Shown piece by piece: positions 41,325 to 50,690 of a stretch of DNA of 64,000 nt. A program made the position numbers and the translations under genes. Where the stretch lies: the NCBI RefSeq assembly GCF_017114825.1, contig NZ_JADEVO010000003.1:124001-188000 (forward strand), written 5' to 3'. This DNA comes from Pseudomonas gregormendelii. GTDB lineage: Bacteria > Pseudomonadota > Gammaproteobacteria > Pseudomonadales > Pseudomonadaceae. Each line of letters starts with the position of its first letter. Positions within the stretch are counted from its first letter, which is position 1. Below the pieces are notes generated by a model. The model did no database searches. It saw nothing but the letters and a program-made list of their open reading frames with translations, and was not told where the DNA came from.

Positions 41325-41567
41325 CACCAACAACACCACCCGCCGCACCCACAGCACCCACCAATGAAGTGTTTGTCCCAATGTGTCTACCAAGCGGCAC
41401 CCTTTGAACCGGAGGGGTCGGGTATACTCCCGCGTTTTGCGATGCCCTGCCGGCGTCATGGCTGAGATGGACAGCGTCATGCAATCCGCACTTACGATTT
41501 GTTCAGTGCAGACTGCGCGATTCTGAACCAGCCTTGCAGGGATGTTTCGGTGATTTTTGGAGTTTTT

Positions 41568-43694
41568 ATGCTCGAACAGGCTCAACGCGTCCTCAAGGAC
41601 ATCTTCGGCTACGACAGCTTTCGTGGCCGCCAGGGTGCGATCATTGAGCGCGTGGCCAGTGGTGGCGACGCCCTGGTGCTGATGCCTACCGGCGGCGGCA
41701 AGTCCCTGTGCTTCCAGGTACCGGCATTGCTGCGCGAAGGCCTGGCCGTCGTGGTCTCGCCGCTGATTGCGTTGATGGACGACCAGGTCGCCACCCTCGA
41801 AGAACTGGGTGTTGCCGCCGCTGCGTTGAACTCCACACTGAGCGCCGAACAGCAACGGGACCTGGCCAACCGCATCAAGCGCGGTGAGGTGAAGATGCTC
41901 TACCTCGCGCCTGAACGCCTGGTTCAGCCGCGGATGCTGGCATTCCTGCAAAGCCTGGAAATCGCCCTGTTCGCCATCGATGAAGCACACTGCGTATCGC
42001 AATGGGGTCACGATTTCCGCCGCGAATACCTGCAATTGGGCCAACTGGCCGAGCTGTTCCCCAACGTCCCGCGCATCGCGCTGACTGCCACCGCCGACAA
42101 ACGCACCCGCGAAGAAATCGTCGATCGCCTGCACTTGCAGGACGCCGAGCGTTTCCTGTCGAGTTTCGACCGCCCGAACATCTTCTATCGCATCGTCCCC
42201 AAGGAGCAGCCGCGCAAGCAGTTGCTGGCGTTCCTGGCCGAGCGGCGCAGCGACGCCGGTATCGTCTACTGCCTGTCGCGCAAGAAAGTCGACGAAGTCG
42301 CGGTATTCCTCAGCGAGCAGGGGTTTCCGGCGCTGCCTTATCACGCCGGGCTGCCCAACGAAACCCGCGCCCATCACCAGAAGCGCTTTCTCAACGAGGA
42401 AGGCCTGATCATGGTGGCCACCGTGGCGTTCGGCATGGGGATCGATAAACCCAACGTGCGTTTCGTCGCGCACCTGGACTTGCCCAAATCCCTGGAAGCG
42501 TACTATCAGGAAACCGGCCGCGGCGGGCGTGATGGCCTGCCGGCTGATGCCTGGATGGCTTACGGCCTGCAAGACGTGGTGATGCTCAAGCAGATGCTGC
42601 AGAACTCCGAAGGCGACGAGCGTCACAAGCGCCTGGAGCAGCACAAGCTGGACGCCATGCTTTCGCTCTGCGAAGAAACCCGCTGCCGCCGGCAAACCTT
42701 GCTGGCCTATTTCGACGAAGACATGCCGCAGCCGTGTGGCCATTGCGACAACTGTGTCGATGGCGTGCAGACGTGGGACGCGACCGAGCCGGCTCGCCAG
42801 GCCCTTTCGGCGATCTTCCGCACCGGCCAGCGTTATGGTGTGGGGCATCTGGTGGACGTGTTACTGGGCAAGGACAATGAAAAGGTCCGCAGCTTTGGGC
42901 ATCAGCATCTGTCAGTGTTTGGTGTCGGCAAGGCGATGGGCGAGAGCGAATGGCGATCGCTGTTTCGCCAGCTGGTTGCCCGCGGGCTGGCGGACATCGA
43001 CCTCGAAGGTTATGGCGGCCTGCGGTTGAGCGCCACTTGCCGGCCGCTGCTCAAGGGCGAAGTGACCCTGGAGCTGCGCCGCGACCTCAAGCCGCAAACG
43101 ACTGCGAAAAGCAGCAAGAGCCAGGCGAGCCAGCTGGTTCGTGGTGAGGAACGCGAGCAGTGGGAAGCCTTGCGCGCGTTGCGTCGCAAGCTTGCCGAAG
43201 AGCACGGGGTGCCACCGTACGTCATCTTCCCGGATTCGACCCTGCTGGAAATGCTGCGCAGCCAACCGGGCTCCATGGCCGAGATGGCACGGGTCAGCGG
43301 CGTCGGCGCGCGCAAGCTGGAGCGTTACGGGGAGGCATTCCTCGAAGTGCTGGGCGGCCAGGCCGAGGCGCCAAAAGTGGTGGCCGACCTGCGCCACGAG
43401 TTGATCACACTGGCCCGCGCAGGCATGACGCCACTGCAGATCGCCGGCCAGTTGCAGTGTTCGGAAAAGAATGTGTACACCCTGCTTGCCGAGGCGATTG
43501 GCAAGCAACAGTTGTCCCTGGAGCAGGCACTGGATTTGCCTGAGGAATTGATGGGCGAAATACAGGATGCTTTTCTCGACGGTGAAGGCGAGTTGCCACC
43601 GGTTGTGGAGATCGCAGCAATATTTGCCGGACGGGTTCCAGAGGACGTGTTGTACTGCGTCCGGGCGGCACTGCAGTCGGAATTCGAAATTTGA
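41568..43694 (+). CDS. recQ: ATP-dependent DNA helicase RecQ
   Basis: 708 residues from the ATG at 41568 (TTTTTGGAG five bases before). Motifs: [17 protein letters not shown], Walker [14 protein letters not shown] in [16 protein letters not shown], motif [16 protein letters not shown]. The zinc cysteines are CEETRCRRQ...CGHCDNC (about 365-400). RQC winged helix and one HRDC domain ([20 protein letters not shown]) follow. About 100 extra residues at the end hold a helix-turn-helix-like unit ([21 protein letters not shown]), making it longer than E. coli RecQ (about 610). It unwinds 3'-5' in recombination and fork repair. TATACT at 41423-41428 may be its -10. Confidence 0.95.
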   Translation: MLEQAQRVLKDIFGYDSFRGRQGAIIERVASGGDALVLMPTGGGKSLCFQVPALLREGLAVVVSPLIALMDDQVATLEELGVAAAALNSTLSAEQQRDLANRIKRGEVKMLYLAPERLVQPRMLAFLQSLEIALFAIDEAHCVSQWGHDFRREYLQLGQLAELFPNVPRIALTATADKRTREEIVDRLHLQDAERFLSSFDRPNIFYRIVPKEQPRKQLLAFLAERRSDAGIVYCLSRKKVDEVAVFLSEQGFPALPYHAGLPNETRAHHQKRFLNEEGLIMVATVAFGMGIDKPNVRFVAHLDLPKSLEAYYQETGRGGRDGLPADAWMAYGLQDVVMLKQMLQNSEGDERHKRLEQHKLDAMLSLCEETRCRRQTLLAYFDEDMPQPCGHCDNCVDGVQTWDATEPARQALSAIFRTGQRYGVGHLVDVLLGKDNEKVRSFGHQHLSVFGVGKAMGESEWRSLFRQLVARGLADIDLEGYGGLRLSATCRPLLKGEVTLELRRDLKPQTTAKSSKSQASQLVRGEEREQWEALRALRRKLAEEHGVPPYVIFPDSTLLEMLRSQPGSMAEMARVSGVGARKLERYGEAFLEVLGGQAEAPKVVADLRHELITLARAGMTPLQIAGQLQCSEKNVYTLLAEAIGKQQLSLEQALDLPEELMGEIQDAFLDGEGELPPVVEIAAIFAGRVPEDVLYCVRAALQSEFEI

Positions 43695-43768
43695 AACAAC
43701 CCTTGCTTTGATGTAACGATTCAGTACAAAGCGAGCCTTGCTTCATGTCCTCGGCCATGCTTAGCTGA

Positions 43769-43779
43769 CTAATAATTAG
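43769..43779. promoter_or_regulatory. Palindrome CTAATAATTAG upstream of the MarR gene
   Basis: Perfect 11-bp palindrome, 35 bp before the MarR start, in an AT-rich stretch. MarR-family proteins often bind such sites at their own promoters. Confidence 0.4.
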
Positions 43780-43813
43780 GTTTTCTCTATTTCAGTCTAA
43801 CCATGAGTTTTTT

Positions 43814-44248
43814 ATGCCGTTAACCGATCAACACCGCTTTGGCATGCAGTTGGCGCAGGTGTCCCGTGGCTGGCGAGCCGAACTGGACCGTCGCCTGGCG
43901 GGCCTGGGATTGTCCCAGGCCCGTTGGCTGGTGCTATTGCACCTCGCGCGTTTCGGAGAGCCGCCGACCCAACGAGAGTTGGCGCAAAGCGTTGCCGTAG
44001 AAGGTCCGACCCTGGCCAGATTGCTCGACAGCCTCGAAAGTCAGGGTCTGGTCCAGCGCCAGGCAGTGGTGGAAGACCGCAGGGCGAAGAAAATCGTCCT
44101 CTGCGCCCCGGCCCGTCCGTTGATTGAACAGATTGAAACCATTGCCAACCAGCTGCGCCAGGAACTGTTTGAAGGCGTCGATGAGGCGGAATTGAAGATA
44201 TGCATGCGAGTTCACGGGCATATCCTGGCCAACCTGGAAAAATCCTGA
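43814..44248 (+). CDS. MarR-family transcriptional regulator
   Basis: 144 residues. The dimer helices flank a winged helix: LSQARWLVLLHLARFGEPPTQRELAQSVAVEGPTLARLLDSLESQGLVQRQAVVEDRRAKKIVL, where the wing carries the family DxRxxK motif (EDRRAKK). It resembles SlyA-type regulators. By position it equals PA3341 in P. aeruginosa, upstream of the FimV-like gene, so it may control that gene and itself. Ligand unknown. Confidence 0.9.
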   Translation: MPLTDQHRFGMQLAQVSRGWRAELDRRLAGLGLSQARWLVLLHLARFGEPPTQRELAQSVAVEGPTLARLLDSLESQGLVQRQAVVEDRRAKKIVLCAPARPLIEQIETIANQLRQELFEGVDEAELKICMRVHGHILANLEKS

Positions 44249-44292
44249 CTCGTTGCTTCGTGCAGGACTTTTGAGATCGCCCGTTGGGCGGA

Positions 44293-44343
44293 CTATAAAG
44301 AACTACTATGCATTATCGCGTTCGTACCGGATGTGCGAACGCG
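44293..44343 (+). promoter_or_regulatory. Possible promoter and leader hairpin of the FimV-like gene
   Basis: TATAAA at 44293-44298 could be a -10. The RNA would begin just before an inverted repeat, CGCGTTCG (44317-44324) and CGAACGCG (44336-44343), with an 11-nt spacer. It could be a leader hairpin or an operator. Confidence 0.4.
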
Positions 44344-44375
44344 TACGGTTGGTTCTGGTTATCTAAGGGATGCTC

Positions 44376-46133
44376 ATGCTTGAGAGTTTGCACGTTGTCT
44401 TGCGGTGTGGCACCAGGCTGCTGCTGGTGGGTGGCGCTGTGTGTTACTCGGCATTGGCGCCTGCGCTGGGGTTGGGTGAAATCACCCTGCATTCCGCGCT
44501 GAATCAGCCGTTGCGGGCAGACATCGCGCTGGTGGACGCGGCGGGGCTCGAAGAGGGCGACCTGTCGGTCAACCTTGCTACGGCGGACGAATTCAGCCGC
44601 GCGGGTGTTGAACGCGTGTTTTTTCTCAACGACCTGAAGTTCACCCCAATCCTCAAGGGCAATCGCAGCCTGATCCGGGTGAGCTCCAATAAAGCGGTCA
44701 ATGAACCCTTCCTGAATTTCCTGGTGCAGCTCAATCAGCCCAATGGGCGGGTGCTGCGCGAATACACGGTGTTGATCGATCCTCCTGGCGCGCCGGGTGT
44801 TGTTCCTGTGGTCGATGAACCCGCCGCCACCACGCCAAACTCTCCGTTTCCTGCAGTCAAGCCTGCGGCAGCCACGCCAGCGCCAGCGCCGAAAAAAGCT
44901 GCTGCGCCCAAGGCCGAGGCTGTTGCCCCGGTAGCGGAAATTGACCCCGCTGCAGAGCAGTTGGCTGCCAGCGTCCTGCAAAACCAACAACTGCAAGCGA
45001 CCATAACTGAGCTGAATGCGCGGCTGCAGGCACAGGACGAACAGATTGCCGCCCACAAGAAGCAGGTGATCGAACTGCAAACCCGGTTGGCCGAACTGCA
45101 ACAGGCACCGCCCGCGGCACCTGTTGCCGTGGCACCGCCGGTAGTCGCCGTTGAACAGCCTGATGCCAATCAATGGCCAATGATTCTCGGCGTTCTGGCC
45201 CTGGCGGTCCTGGTACTCCTGGGTTTGTTCATGCGGCGCCAACGCCAACGCCAACAGGCGGATGAGGTGGCGCAGGAGGCTCCCGTGCCTGCTTCCCGGC
45301 CTGAGTCCGTGGCTGATGATCCTGTAGGAATGCAGGCACCGCCGGCCAAATCGGCGGCTGATCACCAAGAGGATGCGCCGTCGGGCGACGTGCTGGAGGG
45401 CGTGGGTATCTACATGGCCTATGGCAGGTTTTCCGAGGCGGCCGGTTTGCTGCGCGAGGCGCTGGCCAAAGAGCCACAGCGCACTGATCTAGCCGTGCAA
45501 CTGCTGGAAGTGCTCGGCAAACAAGGCGATGTGGCGGCCTATGACGTCCAGGAAACCCAGCTGCGCGACTCAGGATTTGACCCACAGACCCTGCAGGACA
45601 TTCGCAGCCGACACCCGAAAATGCACAACGTGACGCCGCTGGCTGCTGCGCCGGTTGTCGCTTCAGTGATCGCCGCAGCGCCCGTTGTTGCCCAGGGCGA
45701 TGAGTTCCAGTTGAATCTGGATGACCTGTCGATGGACGCCAATTGGGACCTGATCAGCCCCTTCGACAGCGCTCCGCCGCCACCCGCACTTCCAGAAGAG
45801 CCGGCGTTTCACTCCAACCTCCACATCTTGCCCGAGGTGTTCGAAATGCCCGAGGAGCCGTCACTGGGCGAACCCGAGCTGGAGTGGGATGCGCCGGCGG
45901 ATTCCCAGGGGCTGGACGACGATTTCCTCGCCGAATTCGGTGACCCGGACTCATCGCTGGAAATTGAGCCCTTCAGTCTTGAACCGGACAACGCCGGCAA
46001 ACTCGAACAGGCTCAGACCTGTATTGATGACGGCGACCTGGACAGCGCGATTGAGCTGCTCAACGAGCTGCTCAAGGATGCTGATGAACCACTCAAGCAG
46101 ACCGCGCGGAGTTTGTTGGCCGGCATTCGCTGA
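44376..46133 (+). CDS. FimV-like inner membrane protein
   Basis: 585 residues from the ATG at 44376 (AAGGGA five bases upstream). A signal peptide (to about residue 32) leads to the FimV N-terminal periplasmic domain LGEITLHSALNQPLRADIAL with FFLNDLKFTPILKGNRSLIRV. A Pro/Ala-rich linker, a coiled coil (about 190-240), one transmembrane helix (WPMILGVLALAVLVLLGLFM) and a cytoplasmic acidic part with TPR-like GRFSEAAGLLREAL and the C-terminal FimV domain EQAQTCIDDGDLDSAIELL follow. No LysM domain is visible, and it is shorter than FimV. FimV/HubP proteins organise the cell pole, type IV pili and cAMP signalling. Confidence 0.87.
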   Translation: MLESLHVVLRCGTRLLLVGGAVCYSALAPALGLGEITLHSALNQPLRADIALVDAAGLEEGDLSVNLATADEFSRAGVERVFFLNDLKFTPILKGNRSLIRVSSNKAVNEPFLNFLVQLNQPNGRVLREYTVLIDPPGAPGVVPVVDEPAATTPNSPFPAVKPAAATPAPAPKKAAAPKAEAVAPVAEIDPAAEQLAASVLQNQQLQATITELNARLQAQDEQIAAHKKQVIELQTRLAELQQAPPAAPVAVAPPVVAVEQPDANQWPMILGVLALAVLVLLGLFMRRQRQRQQADEVAQEAPVPASRPESVADDPVGMQAPPAKSAADHQEDAPSGDVLEGVGIYMAYGRFSEAAGLLREALAKEPQRTDLAVQLLEVLGKQGDVAAYDVQETQLRDSGFDPQTLQDIRSRHPKMHNVTPLAAAPVVASVIAAAPVVAQGDEFQLNLDDLSMDANWDLISPFDSAPPPPALPEEPAFHSNLHILPEVFEMPEEPSLGEPELEWDAPADSQGLDDDFLAEFGDPDSSLEIEPFSLEPDNAGKLEQAQTCIDDGDLDSAIELLNELLKDADEPLKQTARSLLAGIR

Positions 46134-46154
46134 TAGTGCATGTGTCGTTATCAA

Positions 46155-46245
46155 TGTGGGAGTTAACCTGCTCGCGATAGCGGTGAGTCAGTCGACATAA
46201 ATAGCGACTGACCAGCCGCAATCGCGAGCAGGCTCCCTCCCACAG
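46155..46245. repeat. REP pair between convergent genes
   Basis: ATGTGGGAGTTAACCTGCTCGCGAT (degenerate) and ATCGCGAGCAGGCTCCCTCCCACA. It ends three bases from the stop of the patatin gene. Confidence 0.85.
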
Positions 46246-46248
46246 GCT

Positions 46249-48441
46249 TCAGAATGTTTGCCCCAGGTTCAGGTACACGGCCTGCTCATCGGCATCGTTA
46301 AAGCCGTAACTGAAGTTCAGCGGCCCCAAGGGCGTGTCGAAGCCAATGAATACGCTGGCGGCATTGATGTAGCCACTGTCGAACTCATTGTCGTTGTTCC
46401 ACACCCGACCTCGTTCCAGTGACCCGCCGGCATACAGCGGGAAATCGAGCGGCAGGTACGAGCGCGGTGTCAGGCGTCGAAAGTAGACGGCGCGCATCAG
46501 GCTGATGTTCTGCCCGGAAATCGCATCCTCCCTGAAACCCGATAACTGCCGTGCTCCGCCGAGCAGGAAGCTGGAAGTCACCACATTGGCGTCATTGAGC
46601 GTGCGCCCGTAGCGGCCGCCGAGAATGAAGGTGTCCGGGCCGTGGCTGAGGGCCTTGTCCAGCGCGACTTCCCATTGTCGATAGCGATTGTCCGAGCCCA
46701 GGCCGGGTTCGTACTGCCGCAAGGCCAGGCCGAAGTCTTCGCCTTCATGGGGGAAGTAGACGTTATCCAGTGAATCGAACGAGTACTTCACTTCATAAAA
46801 CCCTTCGTTGAAGCTTTCGCTGGGCAGGTCCTGGTCGCCAATGCGCACGTCTGCCTTGCCCCAGGCTTCGCCAACACCCAGGCGCACTTCGCCGCTGTTG
46901 CCGATCTGGCGGCCTACGTTCAGGCCAAAGCCGTAGCGCTCAACCCGGTATTGGGCGATCGGATCGTTGTCCAGGGTGGCTTCGACGTTCTGCGCGTCAA
47001 AGGCGCCGTAAGGCGCAATGAAATATCGCGATCCGACATCCAGTGGCTGGTAGAACTCGCTGTACAGTTCCTGGCGGTCGCCGATCTGCGCGCGGGTCAA
47101 CCATTCGGCACCCAGGCGGTTGATGCCGTTGACGCGGTAACTGGCGCCCAGGTTGAACGCACTGTCGCCGCGCATGTCGTCCGAGAGGTTCAAGCCCAGC
47201 CGCAGGTAATCCGTGCCGCTGCGCTTGCCGCGGGCAGTGATGATCAGGGTGTGGTTAGTGCCCTTGTGGGCGACTCGGTATTGCACCTGCTCGAAGTAGT
47301 CCAGGCCATACAAGGTGCCCATATCGGTTTGCAGGCGTCCCAGGTCCAGTGGTTGACCAATGTGCTGGCGAATGTAGTACCGAATGACATCATCGCCGAC
47401 TTTCGAGTCATTCTCGACCTTGATTGCGGTGATGATCGGCGTGCGCTCGCTGGGCTCACGGGCGGCGCTCAGCTCCGGATCCAGCGGCTGCGACGGCTTG
47501 AGCTGCGCCAGGCGTGCATCGAGAATCCTGGTTGCGCGATAGCCTGCCTCGATCATTTCTTCGGCACGACCAAAGTCGGTCACCCCAAAACTCGCCAGTG
47601 ACGGCTGGATCAGGATGTCGTCCGGGTGCAAGGCGGCGAGCTGTTCTTCGGAGTTGCGGCGGGTCATCAAGGTGATCGACTGGTTCAGCACGTCGACCAC
47701 GGTGGTCAGTTGTTTGCTGTTGCGCAGGGGCGTGCCGATGTCGACCACGATCGCCACGTCGACCCCCATTTCCCTGGCGACATCCAGCGGGATGTTATCG
47801 GTCATGCCGCCGTCCACCAGCAGGCGCCCATCCAGTTCGACAGGGGCGAACACCGCCGGGATCGACATGCTGGCGCGAATCACCTGAGGCAGGTGACCCT
47901 TGCGAAACACCACCTTCTCACCACTGGCAATGTCGGTGGCGACCGCGCGGAAGGGTATGGGCAGCTTGTCAAAATCCCGGGTATCGCTGGCATGGGCCAG
48001 CAGGCTTTCCAGCATCAAGGCAAGGTTCTGGCCCTGGATGACCCCGAGCGGCAAGCCGAGGCTGCCGTCGTCGCGAAAACTGAGTTTCTGCTTCACCAGG
48101 AAGTCGCGATCATCCTGCTTGCGCCGGAACGGCACGTCAGCTCTGGGCGGCGCATCCGACAGGGCCTGCTGCCAATCAATGTTGAGGGCGAGCTTTTCCA
48201 GCTCATCGATCTTGTACCCGGATGCGTATAACCCGCCCACCACCGCACCCATGCTGGTGCCGGCGATGGCATCGATCTGGATGCCTTGCTCCTCCAGCGC
48301 CTTGAGCACACCAATGTGCGCCAGGCCTCGGGCTGCGCCACCGGACAGCACCAGGCCGACTTTTGGTCGGGGGGCCTCGGCGGCCTGGACGATCATGGGC
48401 AGCAAGCAGAGCAGCAGGCAGGACAGAAGATGGCGCATCAT
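46249..48441 (-). CDS. plpD: Patatin-like phospholipase autotransporter, PlpD type (type Vd)
   Basis: 730 residues. Signal peptide (to IVQAA), then a patatin domain: oxyanion loop GGAARGL at about 35, nucleophile GTSMG (Ser about 63), and DGGMTDN with the catalytic Asp. A POTRA-like domain (ITAIKVENDSKVGDDVIRYYI) and a 16-strand barrel end in Phe (LNLGQTF), the BAM signal. In P. aeruginosa PlpD the lipase is moved to the surface and released, and it acts on phospholipids. The ATG at 48441 is followed by a second at 48438. Gene order agrees with PA3339. Confidence 0.92.
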   Translation of the reverse strand: MMRHLLSCLLLCLLPMIVQAAEAPRPKVGLVLSGGAARGLAHIGVLKALEEQGIQIDAIAGTSMGAVVGGLYASGYKIDELEKLALNIDWQQALSDAPPRADVPFRRKQDDRDFLVKQKLSFRDDGSLGLPLGVIQGQNLALMLESLLAHASDTRDFDKLPIPFRAVATDIASGEKVVFRKGHLPQVIRASMSIPAVFAPVELDGRLLVDGGMTDNIPLDVAREMGVDVAIVVDIGTPLRNSKQLTTVVDVLNQSITLMTRRNSEEQLAALHPDDILIQPSLASFGVTDFGRAEEMIEAGYRATRILDARLAQLKPSQPLDPELSAAREPSERTPIITAIKVENDSKVGDDVIRYYIRQHIGQPLDLGRLQTDMGTLYGLDYFEQVQYRVAHKGTNHTLIITARGKRSGTDYLRLGLNLSDDMRGDSAFNLGASYRVNGINRLGAEWLTRAQIGDRQELYSEFYQPLDVGSRYFIAPYGAFDAQNVEATLDNDPIAQYRVERYGFGLNVGRQIGNSGEVRLGVGEAWGKADVRIGDQDLPSESFNEGFYEVKYSFDSLDNVYFPHEGEDFGLALRQYEPGLGSDNRYRQWEVALDKALSHGPDTFILGGRYGRTLNDANVVTSSFLLGGARQLSGFREDAISGQNISLMRAVYFRRLTPRSYLPLDFPLYAGGSLERGRVWNNDNEFDSGYINAASVFIGFDTPLGPLNFSYGFNDADEQAVYLNLGQTF

Positions 48442-48509
48442 GAATCTCGGGACCAGCGGAAAAGGTCGCTATTATAGCGGCGCCCCTCGCCTCTGGAGTC
48501 TCGTCAATC

Positions 48510-48797
48510 ATGCCTGCCAGCAAACCGGAAATTGTCATCACCTATTGCACCCAGTGCCAGTGGTTGCTGCGCGCAGCCTGGCTGGCCCAGGAACTGCTCA
48601 GTACCTTTGGTGACGACCTGGGAAAGGTGTCGCTGGTGCCCGGCACGGGTGGGGTATTCCATATTTCTTGTGATGGCGTGCAGCTTTGGGAGCGCAAGAG
48701 TGACGGCGGTTTTCCCGAGGCCAAGGTGTTGAAACAGCGGGTCCGGGATCAGATTGATCCCGACCGCGACCTCGGTCACAACGACCGGACTCAGTGA
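48510..48797 (+). CDS. SelT/SelW/SelH family thioredoxin-like protein
   Basis: 95 residues. The redox motif is CTQC (Cys13, Cys16) at the end of the first strand (EIVITYCTQCQWLLRAAWLAQELL), the place of Cys-x-x-Sec in selenoprotein W. LVPGTGGVFHISCDGVQLWERKSDGGFPEAKVLKQRVRDQI is the typical second half. It is a small cytosolic oxidoreductase of unknown substrate. Divergent from plpD by 68 bp and its end overlaps the convergent EamA gene by 7 bp. Confidence 0.9.
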   Translation: MPASKPEIVITYCTQCQWLLRAAWLAQELLSTFGDDLGKVSLVPGTGGVFHISCDGVQLWERKSDGGFPEAKVLKQRVRDQIDPDRDLGHNDRTQ

Positions 48798-49684
48798 GAG
48801 GCTGCCTCTGCAGCAACGGTTTTCTTGTCTGACCCGCCGGCAAGACGGCTGGAGACCACAATCGCCACGATGATCAACGCGCCGCCGAGCAGCATGCGTG
48901 GCGTGGGATTTTCGTTGAACAGCAGCCAGGCCATGGTGATGCCGTATACCGGTTCCATGGCGAACACCACTGCGGCGGTGCGAGCCTTGATCACCGCCAG
49001 GCTGGCGACGAACAGGCTGTGAGCGACACCGGTGCAGAAGATTCCGAGCAGGCTGATCCACAGCCAGTCCAGGGCGCGCACTTCGCTCAATTGCGGTGCG
49101 GCCACCGGCAGCAGGCACAGCGCGACCACCACGTTCTGGCACAGCGCGGCCTGCACCGGCGGAATCCGTGAGGAACTGGCGCGGTTGGTCAACGACAATA
49201 AAGCGAAGAGCAAGCCCGAACCCACTGCCCACAGCAGGCCGGTGGTGGCGCCGCTGGCGAGGTCGAAATCAGGCGTGACCAGCACCAACCCGATACTCAC
49301 CAGCACCACCAGGAGAATTTCGTTGGCGTGAATTCGCTCGCGGAAGATCAGTCCTTCGAGGATCACGGTAAAAGCCGGGAAACTGGCGAATCCCAACGTC
49401 GCAATCGCCACACCGGCAACCTTCACCGCGATGAAAAAGCTTACCCAGTGCCCGGCCAGCAGTACGCCGCTGAGTAACAATCGGCGCCAATCCACGGCTT
49501 CGAGAGGTTGCCAGCGGGTGGCACTGGCGAACCGTGCAAACACCGCCAAGGCGAGCACCGCGAATGCCGCGCGGCCAAAAACGATTACGGCCGGGGAGGC
49601 TGCCGCGAGTTTGCCGAACACGCCGGTCAGGCCGAACATCAGTGCACCAATGTGCAGGGCGCCAAGGGCGGTACGGGGAGTCAT
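48791..49684 (-). CDS. EamA (DMT superfamily) transporter
   Basis: 297 residues from the ATG at 49684 (AAGGATC before it). An upstream extension of the frame is shadow sequence of the AraC gene. Ten transmembrane segments in two EamA halves: FGLTGVFGKLAAASPAVIVFGRAAFAVLAL at the front, and AVVFAMEPVYGITMAWLLFNENPTPRMLLGGALII at the end, the second EamA hallmark. Inner-membrane exporter or importer of small metabolites; substrate unknown. An AraC gene lies 106 bp upstream on the same strand. Confidence 0.88.
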   Translation of the reverse strand: MTPRTALGALHIGALMFGLTGVFGKLAAASPAVIVFGRAAFAVLALAVFARFASATRWQPLEAVDWRRLLLSGVLLAGHWVSFFIAVKVAGVAIATLGFASFPAFTVILEGLIFRERIHANEILLVVLVSIGLVLVTPDFDLASGATTGLLWAVGSGLLFALLSLTNRASSSRIPPVQAALCQNVVVALCLLPVAAPQLSEVRALDWLWISLLGIFCTGVAHSLFVASLAVIKARTAAVVFAMEPVYGITMAWLLFNENPTPRMLLGGALIIVAIVVSSRLAGGSDKKTVAAEAASH

Positions 49685-49728
49685 TGCAGATCCTTGATCG
49701 ATGTGTGAGCACGGCCGATACACGACCC

Positions 49729-49752
49729 GTAGGAGCCTCCGGCAGCTCCTAC
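49729..49752. repeat. GTAGGAGC hairpin
   Basis: GTAGGAGC and GCTCCTAC around an 8-nt loop, between the AraC stop and the EamA start. Truncated GTAGGAGCTGCC-family repeat. Confidence 0.75.
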
Positions 49753-49790
49753 AGTAGACCGTGGAGGAGCCGTATACGTCTGTCGCCAGA

Positions 49791-50555
49791 CTAGCGTCTT
49801 TTGTCGCCGCCCTCGCGTCGCAGTTTTCCCGGAGAGGCGCCGAACTCGCGCAACACCGCGGCGGCGAATGCACTTTGCGAGCTGTAGCCGACCCGGCTGG
49901 CGATTTCGCCGATAGGCAGCACGGTGTCGCGCAACAGCTCGACAGCCCGGTGCAGGCGGCGGCTGCGGATGTAATCCATCGGCGTCTGCCCGCATTCGGC
50001 GACGAAGCGGGCATGCAGGCGGGCGCTGGACAAGTCGGCGATGCGGGCGAGGTCAGCGACCTGCAGGGGATAGGCCGCGTGCTGGTCGATGTGCGCATTC
50101 AACGCCGCATAGGGCAGGCGACGCCCCCCCATGACCTCGGGTTTGACGTTATTGAGACTGGCCAGCAACAGCACGGCACCCTGTTGCGCAATCAGCGGGT
50201 CGTCGACCTGGCTGCCCGCCAGCCAGCTCACCAATTGGCTCTGCCCGGCATCGAGGGGCAGGCGTGCGGCGCTGTCGAGCAGGCGTCGGCTGGCGTCGGC
50301 ATGCTCACCCAGGGACTGCGCCACCCATTGATCGCTCGGTATATCCAGCACCAGGCAACGGCTGCCATTGGCACTGTTGCAGGCGTGATGAAAACCGGAA
50401 GGCACCACCACAAAACTCTGCTGTATCACCTGGCTGCCATGCCCGCCCACCTCGAAATCCAGCGCCCCCGACAACCCGAACACCAACTGCGCATGGTCGT
50501 GGCTGTGGATGATCAGGTCCTTGGTGTATTGGCGGAGCGTGAGGATCGGTCTCAT
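49791..50555 (-). CDS. AraC-family transcriptional regulator (cupin sensor)
   Basis: 254 residues from the ATG at 50555 (GGGAGACCTGCG upstream). The same frame is open to 51416 across the divergent phosphatase gene, but that is a shadow. The N-terminal cupin includes YTKDLIIHSHDHAQLVFGLSGALDFEVGG. The C-terminal AraC domain has both helix-turn-helix units: LQVADLARIADLSSARLHARFVAECGQTPMDYIRSRRLHRA and LPIGEIASRVGYSSQSAFAAAVLREFGASPGKLR. A regulator of the adjoining EamA gene is a reasonable guess. Confidence 0.9.
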   Translation of the reverse strand: MRPILTLRQYTKDLIIHSHDHAQLVFGLSGALDFEVGGHGSQVIQQSFVVVPSGFHHACNSANGSRCLVLDIPSDQWVAQSLGEHADASRRLLDSAARLPLDAGQSQLVSWLAGSQVDDPLIAQQGAVLLLASLNNVKPEVMGGRRLPYAALNAHIDQHAAYPLQVADLARIADLSSARLHARFVAECGQTPMDYIRSRRLHRAVELLRDTVLPIGEIASRVGYSSQSAFAAAVLREFGASPGKLRREGGDKRR

Positions 50556-50690
50556 CGCAGGTCTCCCGGGCAAGGTGGGCATTCTACACCGCGTTGGCCG
50601 CCCGGCGTTGTCACAGGACTGACGCGTCATTGTCATGGGCGATTCACCCGCCCGGCGCACAGTTGCCCAAACCATCGTGGAGCGTTGCCA

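Larger units (their letters stand above)
39775..41567. other. 1.8-kb gene-free region with three repeat elements
   Basis: Between yecA-ybaN (minus) and recQ (plus). It contains two direct copies and one inverted copy of a 0.4-kb hairpin-rich element, a REP hairpin at 40754-40780, an 18-bp tandem array at 40774-40856, and about 240 bp upstream of recQ. Reading frames here follow the repeats, start in different frames and have no homologous look, so no gene is called. Confidence 0.75.

Noticed and set aside
41458..41526. 22-codon leader reading frame upstream of recQ
   Set aside because: No Shine-Dalgarno at a good distance and no attenuator-like structure.
40914..42848. 644-codon minus-strand frame across element copy C and recQ
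   Set aside because: Overlaps recQ, which is certain, and reads through the repeat.
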